64,000 nt of DNA from Streptomyces griseosporeus (GCF_014656055.1 NZ_BNBR01000001.1:310001-374000), one strand, 5' to 3'; shown: positions 18,561 through 27,722, counted from the stretch's first letter. Translations and numbers: made by a program. Notes: generated by a model not told the origin, from the letters alone.

Positions 18561-19163
18561 CTAGCCGCGCCACACGTTGTCGAAGGCCGCGCTCTCCACG
18601 TCCCTGCGCAGCCGCAGTGCCTCCAGGCGCGTCACGGCGTCGCCGACGGCGGCCAGGACCGTCGTGACCGCGTCGCCGGTGGGCGTCTCAGGGGTCTCGT
18701 CCGGGGCGTCCCCCACTACCGCGGCGTCGATCAGGGCGGTGAGGACGGGTTCGCCCGACGCGCTGCGTTCCTCGGCTCGGGTACGTTCCGGGGAGTCGGC
18801 GAGGACGCTCCGTCCCCTCCACGGCTGGAGGCCATGCCGCCGGGGGCGGGTGAAGAGCCCGGACCGCTGCAGGTCGTCGACGTACGCGGCGGCGAGATCC
18901 CGGCCGCGGCGCCATAGCCAGTCCTCGACCGTCTCGTGCGATCCGTGCCCGGCGAGAGTGGCGACCGCCTCGTCCAGGAGCCGGTCGCCCGTTGCGACAG
19001 GCAGGCCGGGCACCACCCGGTCGCCGTTCAGGGTCAGCGCCTCGATCTCCAGCAGGTCGATCACCTCGGCACCCGCCAGCGCGAGGGACAGGTTCCCCTG
19101 CTCCACGGGCCGGTCGGCCGGCCTGCCGAGGGCGACGAGGGCGAGGTCGCGTGCGGTGGTCAT
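18561..19163 (-). CDS. GPP34 (GOLPH3)-domain protein
   Basis: A 200-residue all-helical protein of the GPP34 family, related to the eukaryotic Golgi phosphoprotein that binds phosphoinositide lipids. Recognisable parts are DLALVALGRPADRPVEQG, then LALAGAEVIDLLEIEALTL near residues 28-48 and the C-terminal ALRLRRDVESAAFDNVW. Bacterial members are common in actinomycetes, with poorly known roles at the membrane. GGAGGGACAC supports the ATG at 19163. It converges with the CGNR regulator gene and carries no palindrome of its own. Confidence 0.85.
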   Translation of the reverse strand: MTTARDLALVALGRPADRPVEQGNLSLALAGAEVIDLLEIEALTLNGDRVVPGLPVATGDRLLDEAVATLAGHGSHETVEDWLWRRGRDLAAAYVDDLQRSGLFTRPRRHGLQPWRGRSVLADSPERTRAEERSASGEPVLTALIDAAVVGDAPDETPETPTGDAVTTVLAAVGDAVTRLEALRLRRDVESAAFDNVWRG

Positions 19164-19549
19164 GTGTCCCTCCAGGTCTCCAGCAGGACATCGGCGACTT
19201 CAGTGTCACGCTGCCACGAGGGCACGCTCACAGGAAGTCCGAGGCGGCGGGGCCGTATCCCGACAGCACCGCGCTCATCGACCAGCTCCACACCTGCTGG
19301 GCGTCCGGCCGGGCAGGTGGCTGCGGGGCTTGCGGGGTACCGGCTCGCCGCTCGCGGGAGCGGGCAGGGGCACGGTCGTGGGCGCGACGATCGACGATGT
19401 CAGTCACGCCTTCAGGGAGTGATGTCGTGGACGCGGGGGCGGGACGGCGGCGTCCGGCCTTCCGGGTCGACAGGTGCGTCATGGAGGCCATGTCCTGCCC
19501 TCGCTCTTCGGTAGGCGGTGCGGGTGTGGCGGAAGGAAGGGGAGCGGGA
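19164..19549. other. Gap without a supported gene
   Basis: About 390 bp upstream of the GPP34 gene and downstream of OsmC. Open frames here have no ribosome site or recognisable domain. It presumably holds the GPP34 promoter. Confidence 0.5.
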
Positions 19550-19586
19550 GCGGGTCCCGTGCCGGGGGAAGTGGCACGGGACCCGC
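19550..19586 (-). terminator. Strong hairpin terminator after OsmC
   Basis: A perfect 14-bp stem (GCGGGTCCCGTGCC with GGCACGGGACCCGC) and a 9-base loop, beginning 11 bases after the OsmC stop codon on the minus strand. Confidence 0.85.
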
Positions 19587-19596
19587 CGTCAGGTGG

Positions 19597-20025
19597 TCAG
19601 GCCGCGGCTGTGGCGTTGAGGACGACGGGCACGTTGTCGCGCGTGGCCTTGGAGTAGGGGCAGATCTGGTGGGCGGCCTGCGCCAGCTCCTCTGCGGTGG
19701 CCTGGTCGACGCCGCCCAGGACCGGGCTGAGGACCGCGGAGAGCGAGAACTCGCCGTCGTCCCCGTGGGTGAGGGTGATCTCGGCGGTGATGCTGGTACT
19801 GGTCAGCCGTATCTTGCGGGTTGTGGCGGCCCGGCGCAGGGCGCCGAGGAAGCACGCGGCCCAGCCGGCGGCCAGGAGCTGCTCGGGGTTGGTCGCGGTG
19901 CCGGCGCCGCCCAGCTCCTTGGGGAGGGCGAGGCCCGTCTCCAGAAGACCGTCGGAGGAGCGGACGTGACCGCCGTTGCGGCCCTCTCCGTCGACATCGA
20001 CGACGGCGGTGTAGCTGACTGCCAT
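19597..20025 (-). CDS. OsmC/Ohr family organic hydroperoxide reductase
   Basis: A 142-residue thiol peroxidase that reduces organic hydroperoxides. The two redox cysteines are in AACFLGAL (mid-protein) and QICPYSKATR (C-terminal), the Ohr pattern. The N-terminal YTAVVDVDGEGRNGG strand is typical, and length matches the family. The ATG at 20025 follows GGGGAG. No MarR-type OhrR gene is adjacent. Instead two CGTCACC palindromes lie 60-125 bp upstream, one with TTGACC and CATGAT spaced as a promoter. This suggests control by the CGNR protein rather than OhrR. Confidence 0.93.
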   Translation of the reverse strand: MAVSYTAVVDVDGEGRNGGHVRSSDGLLETGLALPKELGGAGTATNPEQLLAAGWAACFLGALRRAATTRKIRLTSTSITAEITLTHGDDGEFSLSAVLSPVLGGVDQATAEELAQAAHQICPYSKATRDNVPVVLNATAAA

Positions 20026-20084
20026 GGCTGGGCTCCCCATCTGGTTCGACTCGATGCTCCGCCACCTCCTGTGAACACTGCTCG

Positions 20085-20107
20085 CGTCACTGGTTGAGGT
20101 GGTGACG
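20085..20107 (-). promoter_or_regulatory. Operator copy F1, CGTCACT-N9-GGTGACG palindrome
   Basis: One mismatch in one arm. It is the member of the pair nearest OsmC, in the 318-bp divergent gap between OsmC and the hydrolase at 20344. The start of F2 lies 42 bp away. Confidence 0.78.
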
Positions 20108-20126
20108 CCATCATGGCAGCCTTGCG

Positions 20127-20149
20127 CGTCACCGGTCAAGCAGGTGATG
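20127..20149 (-). promoter_or_regulatory. Operator copy F2, CGTCACC-N9-GGTGATG palindrome
   Basis: One arm mismatch. On the minus strand it contains TTGACC followed 18 bp later by CATGAT, a plausible OsmC promoter. The remaining 190 bp up to 20344 shows no further site. Confidence 0.78.
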
Positions 20150-20343
20150 TGGACGTCTGTGGGGTGCAGTCGTCGCGTCGAGCCCCTCCCCGGGGGGTGG
20201 CCCGGCCTGTGCACGCCGCGGATCACCGAGATTCAGTCATTCGACTGTCGTCCGGGGCCCCCGCCGCAACCATGCTGGGACAGCCGCCGGTGCGCTGGTG
20301 CGTGCGCCGGTGGAATTGGTCGTCGTGCTCGGAGGAGCCATCC

Positions 20344-21150
20344 GTGGAACGCACTCCCGTCGTCTTCATCCATGGCGCGTGGCTGCACGCGCTCTCCTGG
20401 GAGCCGTGGGTGGCACGCTTCGCCGGCAGGGGCTTCCTGGCCGTCGCGCCCGGGTGGCCGGGGGAGGCCGCGGCCGTCGCGGACGTGCGCGCGTCACCGG
20501 AACCGCTCAGCCGTATCGGTCTGGACGCGCTGACCGACCACTACGCCGAGTTCGTGCGGTCGTTCGACACCGCACCGGTGATCGTCGGACACTCGGTAGG
20601 CGGGCTGATCGCACAGCACCTCATCGCAGCCGATGTCGGCCGTGCCGCCGTCGCCATCGCCCCCGCGCCCGTCAACGACATCCCGCTGCCCGCGTCCCCC
20701 GGCCGGCTGCTGCGGCGCGACCGGTGCGACCCCGCCGACGAGTTGGTGCCCCTGTCACCGGAACAGTTCCACCGCGCCATCGCCAACACACTCGAAGCGG
20801 AGGAGTCCGGCCGGCTCTACGACCGCTACGTCGTACCGGCACCACGCCGACTGCTCGCCGACCTCGGCTGCGCTGATGCGCCCCGCAGCCCGCGCGCCGC
20901 GGCGGACGTCGGGAACGCGGGACGCGGACCGCTCCTGCTGATCTCCGGACAGGAGGACCGGCTCGTACCGGACGAGGCGACACGCGCCGTGTACAAGCAG
21001 TACGGCGACACCACGGCCGTCACCGATCTGAAGCAGTTCGCGGACCGCGCCCACTCCCTGGTCATCGACAGCGGATGGCGTTTCGTCGCCGACTACGTGC
21101 TGGGCTGGCTGGACGAGCACGGCATCCGAGCCCACCAGCCGGAGGAGTGA
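20344..21150 (+). CDS. Alpha/beta hydrolase
   Basis: A 268-residue cytoplasmic hydrolase. Oxyanion region FIHGAWLHALSWEPW, nucleophile elbow VGHSVGGLI near residue 87, acid in SGQEDRLVPD and histidine in DRAHSLV. The GTG start is supported by GGAGGAG ten bases upstream. It diverges from OsmC and may share the F1/F2 operators, although these are nearly 200 bp away. The HGAWL/GHSVGG pattern fits small esterases or haloperoxidase-like proteins; the substrate is unknown. Confidence 0.85.
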   Translation: MERTPVVFIHGAWLHALSWEPWVARFAGRGFLAVAPGWPGEAAAVADVRASPEPLSRIGLDALTDHYAEFVRSFDTAPVIVGHSVGGLIAQHLIAADVGRAAVAIAPAPVNDIPLPASPGRLLRRDRCDPADELVPLSPEQFHRAIANTLEAEESGRLYDRYVVPAPRRLLADLGCADAPRSPRAAADVGNAGRGPLLLISGQEDRLVPDEATRAVYKQYGDTTAVTDLKQFADRAHSLVIDSGWRFVADYVLGWLDEHGIRAHQPEE

Positions 21151-21173
21151 CGCGCCGCAGTCCGGGCCGCGGT

Positions 21174-21221
21174 CAGGCGTCCGGACTGCCAGGCGTCCGG
21201 ACTGTCAGGCGTCCGAACCGT
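21174..21221. repeat. Three 16-bp tandem repeats spanning a stop codon
   Basis: CAGGCGTCCGGACTGC, CAGGCGTCCGGACTGT and CAGGCGTCCGAACCGT start at 21174, 21190 and 21206. The third copy encodes the end of the LAL regulator on the minus strand; its stop codon is at the junction of copies two and three. Confidence 0.9.
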
Positions 21222-23976
21222 CGGGCATCCTGCCCAGGGCGTCGCGCAGTGCGGCGCGGGAGGTGATGCCCAGCTTGGGGAACACCCGGTACAGGTGTGA
21301 GCTGACCGTACGCGGCGACAGGTGCATCCGCGCGCCGATCTCCTTGTTGGTCAGGCCGCCGGCGGCGAGGTCCGCTATCCGGCGCTCCTGCCAGGTCAGG
21401 GACGCCAGGTGCGCCGAAGAGGCGAGCGGGGATGCTCCCGCGGCCCGTAGTTCGGCCCGGGCTCGTTCGGCCCAGGTGGGGGCACCGAGGCGGTCGAAGG
21501 TGTCGGTGGCGAGGGTGAGGGTGTGTCGGGCGGCCTTGCGGCCTTGGGTGTGGCGCAGGCGGATGCCGTGGGCGAGGCGGATGCGGGCGAGTTCGTAGGG
21601 AAAGGCGTGCGCGCCGGGGTGGGTTTCGGCTTGCCGGTAGTGGTGGTCGGCTTCGGCGGGGTCGGCGGCTGTCATGGCGAGGGCGCCGTGGGTGAGGAGG
21701 GCGAGACGCGGTGAGATGCCGGGGAGTCCGGCTCGCCGGGCGGCGAGGGCGTGGGTGCGGGCTTGTTCGTGGCGGCCGGTGTGCAGGGCCGCTTCGACGA
21801 GATCGAGGAGGGTGCGGGAGGCCTGGTGGGCGTAGGGGGTGAAGGTGCCGGGGGGTGTGATGCCGATGGCGTGGAGGTAGGCGGCTTCGTAGTCGCCTTC
21901 GGTGAGGGCGGCGGTGGTGCCGATGGCGTCGGCGATCTGGGTGAGGAAGCCGACGCCACGGGGCCGGGCCCAGGCGTCGACGGCGGCCTGGAGTTCGCGG
22001 GCGCGGTCGCTGTGGCCGCGCATCGCGGCCAGCAGACCGAGGTACCCCCGGGCATGATGCGCGAACAGCATGTGACCGTGGGACGACGCCAGCTCCACGC
22101 ACTGCTGCCCGCTTCGCTCCGCCTCGTCCCACTCCCCCACCGCCATCTGATCCAGCATCACCAGGTGCAGCATCGTCATGCTGGTCGCCAGGGCTCCCGT
22201 CCCGGACTCACGGTCCAGGGCGCGCTGCAGCAGGGGCCGGTACTGGCCGAGGACGTCCACGTGGTAGGCGGCGGCGCCCAGCCTCGTGATGTCCCACGGC
22301 TCGGGGTCGCGCAGAGCGGCGAAGGCCGCCTCCACCCGCTCGCGCACACCGGCGCCGCGGCGCACCACATCCCCCCACGCGTCCTCGTAGACGCGGGATG
22401 CGGCGGGCACCAGATCGCCCAGGGTGTCGAGGAGCGTGTGCGTCCGTTCCCACGACGTCTCGTCGCCGGCGTACTGGTTGATGGCCAGGAGCAGGTTGAC
22501 CAGTCGGGTGAGCACCTCGTGGGAGTCGGGCGCGCCGCTGTCCCGCAGCTGCTCGATCGCCGCGCCGACATGGCGCTGCGTGGACCGGACGTCCCCGTCC
22601 TCGTACAGCGCCACGTAGGCCGACGCGACGACGGAGGCGGGAGAGTGGTCGCCGCCGAGCGCGGGAGCTGCGCCGACCAGTTGCTGCGCCTGGCCGAGCA
22701 GGCCGGCGTGACCGGCGACGAACGCCGCGTCCCCCAGCCGCCGGGACCGCTCCTCCGGCCGCTCGCTCAGCTCCGCCGCGCGGGTCAGCCAGGACACGGC
22801 GACCATGGCGCCGCCGCGCCGGGTCACGGACTCGGCCGCCGCCTCCAGTGCGGACGCGACCTCCTCGTCCGGGTCGACCGTGGCGGCTGCCAGATGTGTG
22901 GCACGCCGTTCCACGTCCTCGCGGTGCACCTGGGCGAGGGCCGCGTGCGCCGCGCGCCGCTCGTTGGGGGTCGCCAACTGGACGACGGTCGAGCGCACCA
23001 GGGGGTGCCGGAAGACGAAGTCGCCGCTGAGCGGATCGATGTCCAGCAGACCGCCGGCCGCTGCCTCGTCCGCGTTGAGCATGCGGTAGCGCGTGCCCCG
23101 CGGGTGCCGGGCCGCCGCGCCCGCTCCGACGCCGTCCAGGGCGCCGCGCAGCAGTTCCGTGCGTACGGCGTCGCCCAGCGCCCTGATGCGGTCGCCGTAC
23201 ACCTGCTGCAGGCGCTGGGGCAGCGGGATGCCCGGGTAGCCGGACAGGGCCTCCCGGCTGCCCACCGGGCGGCCGCTGCGCAGCACGTGGGGCGGCAGTT
23301 CCAGCAGGGCCAGCGCGTTGCCCTGGGCCTCGTCGAGCACCAGACGCCGGGTCTCGGGGTCCAGACCCGGATGACGCATGTCGAGGAGCTGTTCGGCCTC
23401 CTTCTCCGACAACGTGGTGACCGCGAGCTGGGGCAGCGCGGCGGTGTCGAAGCCGGAGACCACGTCGGAGCGCAGGCCGACGACGAGCTTGACCGAGCTG
23501 CCGGTGAGCCGCCGCCCGACGAATCCGCACACCTCGATGCTGGAGGTGTCGAGCCACTGGCCGTCGTCGAGCACCAGCAGGAGGGGCTGCTGCGACGCGG
23601 CGAGCGAGAGCAGGTCGAGCACGGCGATGCCGAGGGTCATGACCGAGGGAGGTGAGCCCTCGCTGCGGCCGAAGACGACGTCGAACACGCGCCGGTGGCT
23701 GTCGTCCAGCCGGTCGATGTGAGGCAGCAGCGGGTACAGGAACTGGTGCAGGCCGGCGAACGGAAGCTCCGACTCGGCCTCCACACCAACTGCCCGGACG
23801 ACTCTGTGCCCCTCCCCCGCGGCGAGGGCGGCGACATGGTCCAGCAGAGCGCTCTTGCCCACGCCCGTGTCGCCGCGCAGCACGAGGGCCCGCCCCTCGG
23901 CAGCCGCCACGAGCCCGGCCAACACCCGTTGTTCGCGCTCACGGCCGACCATGGTCCCGGCGGCAATCGACTCCAT
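21205..23976 (-). CDS. LAL-type LuxR-family ATP-binding transcriptional regulator
   Basis: A 923-residue activator of the large ATP-binding LuxR (MalT-like) class. The N-terminal ATPase has Walker A GDTGVGKSAL (about 35-44) and Walker B LLLVLDDGQWLD. A long helical TPR-like middle follows, ending in an HTH (LTWQERRIADLAAGGLTNKE, then HLSPRTVSSHL). Such proteins often switch on secondary-metabolite or uptake genes in response to a ligand bound by the TPR part. The ATG at 23976 follows GGGAG. It converges with the hydrolase at 20344. Its target is not evident from context; the biosynthetic block lies 16 kb away. Confidence 0.93.
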   Translation of the reverse strand: MESIAAGTMVGREREQRVLAGLVAAAEGRALVLRGDTGVGKSALLDHVAALAAGEGHRVVRAVGVEAESELPFAGLHQFLYPLLPHIDRLDDSHRRVFDVVFGRSEGSPPSVMTLGIAVLDLLSLAASQQPLLLVLDDGQWLDTSSIEVCGFVGRRLTGSSVKLVVGLRSDVVSGFDTAALPQLAVTTLSEKEAEQLLDMRHPGLDPETRRLVLDEAQGNALALLELPPHVLRSGRPVGSREALSGYPGIPLPQRLQQVYGDRIRALGDAVRTELLRGALDGVGAGAAARHPRGTRYRMLNADEAAAGGLLDIDPLSGDFVFRHPLVRSTVVQLATPNERRAAHAALAQVHREDVERRATHLAAATVDPDEEVASALEAAAESVTRRGGAMVAVSWLTRAAELSERPEERSRRLGDAAFVAGHAGLLGQAQQLVGAAPALGGDHSPASVVASAYVALYEDGDVRSTQRHVGAAIEQLRDSGAPDSHEVLTRLVNLLLAINQYAGDETSWERTHTLLDTLGDLVPAASRVYEDAWGDVVRRGAGVRERVEAAFAALRDPEPWDITRLGAAAYHVDVLGQYRPLLQRALDRESGTGALATSMTMLHLVMLDQMAVGEWDEAERSGQQCVELASSHGHMLFAHHARGYLGLLAAMRGHSDRARELQAAVDAWARPRGVGFLTQIADAIGTTAALTEGDYEAAYLHAIGITPPGTFTPYAHQASRTLLDLVEAALHTGRHEQARTHALAARRAGLPGISPRLALLTHGALAMTAADPAEADHHYRQAETHPGAHAFPYELARIRLAHGIRLRHTQGRKAARHTLTLATDTFDRLGAPTWAERARAELRAAGASPLASSAHLASLTWQERRIADLAAGGLTNKEIGARMHLSPRTVSSHLYRVFPKLGITSRAALRDALGRMPDGSDA

Positions 23977-24132
23977 GGCCCCCCACTCCCAGCCGTCATG
24001 TGCCGACCTGACGCAGAAGCCTAGATGGCCACGGGGGAATTCCGATACCGGGAATGCCGAAAACGTTCTTGGTTCGGGGCCCGGCGGGATACCGCCGACG
24101 GGGTGCCGGGGGGATGAGGAAGAAGCGAGCCG

Positions 24133-24636
24133 TCAGAGGCGGATCTCGGCGCGCATCCGCTCCTGCGGGGTGGCGATGTCCCAATAGCGGGCGGTGCCCC
24201 GCGCGTTGTCGTAGATACCGGTGCCGCCTGTGATCGCCATGTCGAGCGTGTCCGATCCGCTGGTCCACAAGGACTGCATCGTCAGCGAGCCGTGTTCCAG
24301 TTCCATGGTGAGTACGCACTGCGTGGTGCGCTTCTCGCCCTCGATGCGTACGACCTGACACGTGCCGCCGCCGTGCCCGACCCTGCGGCCGTCCTTGACG
24401 GCGGTGCCGGAGTAGACGTCCATGTCGCCGAGGCTGGGTCCCGCGGGGCCGAGGTCGACGGCCGTGTACTGGTCGTTGTCGACCTGGAGTTCGAGGACTT
24501 CGTATCGGTTCCGCTCGCCTGTGTCGGCGTCGGCGCTGTTCGTCGACGAGATGCCGAGCACGGCGGCGGCAAGTGCGACGGCGACGAACCTCGCGCCGCG
24601 GGACGCCGACTTCGCGCTGGGACGGCCGTAGAACAT
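24133..24636 (-). CDS. Secreted allene-oxide-cyclase-barrel/dirigent-like protein
   Basis: A 167-residue exported protein. A basic N-terminus and hydrophobic segment (RFVAVALAAAVLGIS) are followed by an eight-stranded barrel-like region: LELQVDNDQYTAVDLG, DMDVYSGTAV, TCQVVRIEG, TTQCVLTMEL and AITGGTGIYDNARG. The GGTGxYxxARG element is characteristic of dirigent and allene-oxide-cyclase-like barrels. GAGGAGG supports the ATG. It diverges from a LysR gene, whose protein is the likely regulator. Function in bacteria is not established. Confidence 0.75.
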   Translation of the reverse strand: MFYGRPSAKSASRGARFVAVALAAAVLGISSTNSADADTGERNRYEVLELQVDNDQYTAVDLGPAGPSLGDMDVYSGTAVKDGRRVGHGGGTCQVVRIEGEKRTTQCVLTMELEHGSLTMQSLWTSGSDTLDMAITGGTGIYDNARGTARYWDIATPQERMRAEIRL

Positions 24637-24675
24637 GGGGTCCTCCTCGTTGCTCTCCCTGTACGAACACCTAGA

Positions 24676-24727
24676 CGCTATGACGGCTCGGTCATCTTGT
24701 CTAAGATCAATATCGCTATGGCGTTAT
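24676..24727. promoter_or_regulatory. Probable LysR binding region in divergent gap
   Basis: Two copies of CGCTATGRCG start at 24676 and 24714, 38 bp apart. The second sits in an inverted repeat ATATCGC-TATG-GCGTTAT (24710-24727). This AT-richer patch lies between the secreted barrel gene and the LysR gene. Confidence 0.55.
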
Positions 24728-24742
24728 GGTGCGGGAGGCATG

Positions 24743-25642
24743 ATGGACCTGAACTCGCTCCGGCAGTTCCTGGTCGTGGCGCGGCTCGAACACCTGAGCC
24801 GCGCTGCCGACGAACTGCGCGTCGCACAGCCGTCCCTGAGCCGCACCATCGCCCGGCTGGAACGCGACCTGGGCGCTCCGCTCTTCGACCGGAGCGGTCG
24901 GCTACGGCTGAACGCCGCCGGCCACGTCTTCCGGGCCCACGTGGAACGCGCCCTCGGCGAACTCGAGGCCGGACGCCGTGCCGTCGCCGAGACCGTCAGC
25001 GAGGGCGCGGGGAGCGTCAGGCTCGCGTCGGAAACCTTCCTCACCCTGACCGGCCCCCTGGCGGCCTACAAACGGGCCCACCCCTCCGTGGAACTCGAAC
25101 TGCACTGGTCCCCCGCCGAGGACATGGCCCGTCTCCTGCGTGCCCGCCAAGTCGACCTGTGCGTCGCCTCGCAGCCGATCCACGCCGAGGAAGTCGAGAC
25201 GGTACGGCTCTTCGACGAGGAGGTCGGGGTGGGCGTGCCGCTCGACCACCCACTCGCGGGCCGCACGTCCCTGAGCGTCCACGAACTCGCCGGCCAGCCC
25301 TTCGTCAGCGCTCGCCCAGGACACTGGCTCCGCCGGCTGCTCGACCGGCTCTTCGCCGCCAACGGCCTCACCCCGCGGATCGTCTGCGAGAGCGACGAAC
25401 ACGGCGCCATCGCGGACTTGATCGTCGCGGGACTCGGCATCGGCCTGGTCCCCTCCTTCGCGCGCCGCAAGGGCGAGCACGTCCCCCTCGCCTGGATTCC
25501 CGTGGACAGCCCCGACTGCCGTCGCACGGTCACGGTGAGCTGGGAAACCGGCAGCCATCTCTCCACCGCCGCACGGCAGTTGCGCACCACGCTCACCGAG
25601 TGGGACTGGAGCGCGGAGGAAGGCGTCCGACGCCGCGCCTGA
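24743..25642 (+). CDS. LysR-family transcriptional regulator
   Basis: A 299-residue regulator. The N-terminal winged HTH is LNSLRQFLVVARLEHLSRAA and QPSLSRTIARLERDLG (about 3-50), followed by the effector-binding domain with GLGIGLVPS near residue 233. GGGAGG precedes two adjacent ATGs; I prefer 24743 because 24740 is too close to the ribosome site. Probable binding sites lie just upstream, and the divergent secreted barrel gene is the likely target. Confidence 0.9.
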   Translation: MDLNSLRQFLVVARLEHLSRAADELRVAQPSLSRTIARLERDLGAPLFDRSGRLRLNAAGHVFRAHVERALGELEAGRRAVAETVSEGAGSVRLASETFLTLTGPLAAYKRAHPSVELELHWSPAEDMARLLRARQVDLCVASQPIHAEEVETVRLFDEEVGVGVPLDHPLAGRTSLSVHELAGQPFVSARPGHWLRRLLDRLFAANGLTPRIVCESDEHGAIADLIVAGLGIGLVPSFARRKGEHVPLAWIPVDSPDCRRTVTVSWETGSHLSTAARQLRTTLTEWDWSAEEGVRRRA

Positions 25643-25918
25643 GGTGCCGCTCGGCGTACGTCGCTCAGGCCGCCACCGCTGGGAGCCCGACGCCTCCACC
25701 TGCTCGACCTCCTCACGGACGCGGTCCGGCCGAGGCCGGGAGGCGGTACGGCCGCGTAGGACGCGCAGGACGCGTATGTACTCCCGCCACAAATCCGCGC
25801 ACGCCCCGGTCCCCCGGACGAAGGACGTTTCCTTTCGATCGACCCCCTCGTTGCCCGCATGACAGGTCCGTATCCGGAGCCCCCTTCCTTGGGCCCGCCT
25901 GTTCGTTGAGGAGTGGCA

Positions 25919-26488
25919 ATGGCCGATCAGGACTTTCTGACAGCGAAGATCGAGCGGGGTTTCGACCAGCTCGACGTGAGCGGCAACGGGGTGCTGACCG
26001 AGAGCGACCACGTGGAGATGGGCCGCCGCGTGGCGTCCTCCCTCGGTCATACCGAGGGCTCCCCGGAGGCGGAACGGATCATCGACGCCTACCTGGGCAT
26101 CTGGCGGGAGGTGCATCTACCGTTCGTCCCGGCCGGCAGCCAGGGGATCCCGAAGGACCAGTTCGTCGTCTCGACCCGAACGCTGGCCCAGAACCCCGAG
26201 GCGGCCAGGACCACCCTCGGCAGGCTGGCCGAGACCTATCTCCAGATCGCTGACATCGACCAGGACGGCAGGATCAGCCCCGGCGAGTTCCTCGCCTTCC
26301 AGCGCGGGCACTTCCCCGGGCTCACGGAGGAGAACGCGGCCGAGGCCTTCAGCCGCCTCGACAGCGACGGCGACGGCACGCTGTCGCCCGCCGAGTTCAC
26401 CAGCGCGGTCGTCGAGTTCTGGACCAGCGCCGACCCCGACGCGAACGGCAACTGGTGGATGGGACGGCCTGTCTTCGCCCAGGACTGA
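25919..26488 (+). CDS. EF-hand calcium-binding protein (calerythrin-like)
   Basis: A 189-residue protein with four helix-loop-helix units. Loops are DVSGNGVLTESD near residue 20 (degenerate at position 12), DIDQDGRISPGE near 110, DSDGDGTLSPAE near 145 and DPDANGNWW at the C-terminus (atypical). Two loops are canonical 12-residue calcium sites. No signal peptide, so a cytoplasmic calcium sensor or buffer. Length and layout match actinomycete calerythrin and sarcoplasmic-type proteins. GAGGAG supports the ATG; a GTG two codons earlier is possible. Confidence 0.9.
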   Translation: MADQDFLTAKIERGFDQLDVSGNGVLTESDHVEMGRRVASSLGHTEGSPEAERIIDAYLGIWREVHLPFVPAGSQGIPKDQFVVSTRTLAQNPEAARTTLGRLAETYLQIADIDQDGRISPGEFLAFQRGHFPGLTEENAAEAFSRLDSDGDGTLSPAEFTSAVVEFWTSADPDANGNWWMGRPVFAQD

Positions 26489-26644
26489 CGCTCAAGGCGT
26501 CTGCCCGCCTGCGGCCTCCTGATGAGCCCGAATGAACTTTGGGTCCGCGCGGCCAATCCACCTGTCTGATGATCAGTATGTGCGACAGACTGGAGCAACG
26601 GACAAGGTAGAGCGGGAGGACGCATAGAACACCTCACAGAAGCG

Positions 26645-27121
26645 ATGACGGCTTACAGTCCGTCGGTGCTGGAGGCGCTGGTTGCTGCTGGGTGGGCAGC
26701 AGGCCGCAACATCGCCATCACTGACTGGACGCGGGAGCTGACGGGTGCCGGGTTCGAACTCAACGACGCGGCCGTAGCGATCTGGTCCGAGTTCGGCGGG
26801 CTGACGATCAGGAGTTCCTCGTCCCGCGTCCCTGCATCGAGCCTGCACCTTGACCCCGTGGACGCCTGCATCGACGTCGCCGAGGAAGCGGCCACGCTGA
26901 AGCGGCACTACGGAGAGAACTACAGCCCTCTGGGCATGTGGTCGAGCCAGTTCCTTGCGTACATCTCAGCCAGTGGTCGCGTCATCGCCGTGGGGCCGCA
27001 CTGGGTCTGGCCGTTGGGCGCCACCTTCAGGCAGGCATTGGCCTACGTAGTGGACGGCGACGGCGGCGAGAATCATGAGGAGCGGGCAGACTGGCTCGAC
27101 AACTGCCGGTACGTCGGGTGA
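26645..27121 (+). CDS. SUKH-3-like immunity-family protein
   Basis: A 158-residue protein resembling SUKH-3 immunity proteins: VLEALVAAGWAAGRNI, then EFGGLTIRS at residues 57-65, and a C-terminal FRQALAYVVDGDG. SUKH proteins neutralise toxins of contact-dependent or polymorphic systems, but no toxin gene is adjacent. There is no strong ribosome site. It opens a short run of immunity-like genes (HEAT and propeller-like) that looks like an orphan immunity group. Confidence 0.7.
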   Translation: MTAYSPSVLEALVAAGWAAGRNIAITDWTRELTGAGFELNDAAVAIWSEFGGLTIRSSSSRVPASSLHLDPVDACIDVAEEAATLKRHYGENYSPLGMWSSQFLAYISASGRVIAVGPHWVWPLGATFRQALAYVVDGDGGENHEERADWLDNCRYVG

Positions 27122-27267
27122 GACGATGCGGGCAGATCAGCGAGGTCCGTCCGTTCTGCTGGGACACCCGGGCCATCACCGACGCCTGCGACCATGCCGA
27201 CATCGAGACACTGAGGTCGACCGGTGCTGAAGGGTGAGCGGAGAAAGGTGTCGGATCGTGCGGGCGT

Positions 27268-27618
27268 CTACGGATCCACGCGTCCCAGCACCTCGGCGAG
27301 AGGAGTCCCGGTTCGTGTCGCTGTGATGCGACGTGCTCGCAACTGGGCCCGGGTTCTGGGGCGGAACTTGGGGTCCTTGCCGCAGCCGCAGGGTTCGCGG
27401 CCCTCGTAACGCAGTCCGGCGGCCAGCACGGCTGCCACGACCGTCCATGCCTTGGTGTCTCGGCGCCGCGGTGCCGCGAAGTCATGGCCGGCGCAGATCA
27501 TTGGCTCGGAGCACCGGGGGCATCGGTGCCCGTCGGGCCCAGGGTGCCGCTTGAACGCGACGCGGCAAGGCACGCACGCGTAATGCAGCTTGTAGGGCTT
27601 CTCGGCGTAGTAACACAC
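27268..27618 (-). CDS. Small zinc-ribbon-like conserved hypothetical protein
   Basis: A 116-residue basic protein starting YYAEKPYKLHYACVPCRVAF. Cysteine pairs CVPC, CPRC and CGCG suggest a zinc ribbon. The C-terminal half is rich in arginine (PRTRAQLRARRIT). I know similar proteins as uncharacterised Streptomyces families and would not assign a function. The GTG at 27618 starts the conserved part; no clear ribosome site is present. Confidence 0.6.
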   Translation of the reverse strand: MCYYAEKPYKLHYACVPCRVAFKRHPGPDGHRCPRCSEPMICAGHDFAAPRRRDTKAWTVVAAVLAAGLRYEGREPCGCGKDPKFRPRTRAQLRARRITATRTGTPLAEVLGRVDP

Positions 27619-27722
27619 GAGGTGAACGTATCCGGCCCTGTCGTGGCTGGCGAAGAGGTTTCCCTAGCACGGCTCAGGGTGGGGAGAGGATGCCGGGTGA
27701 ACTCAGTCAGAGGGACGGCAAC

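Noticed and set aside
19228..19491. Short minus-strand frame upstream of GPP34
   Set aside because: No ribosome site, low-complexity Arg/Ala/Pro composition and no domain.
21751..23655. A 634-codon plus-strand frame opposite the LAL regulator
   Set aside because: Antisense shadow; no recognisable motifs.
23985..24015. Possible CGTCACC site upstream of the LAL gene
   Set aside because: Only a partial CGTCATG and CTGACG are present with the wrong arms and spacing.
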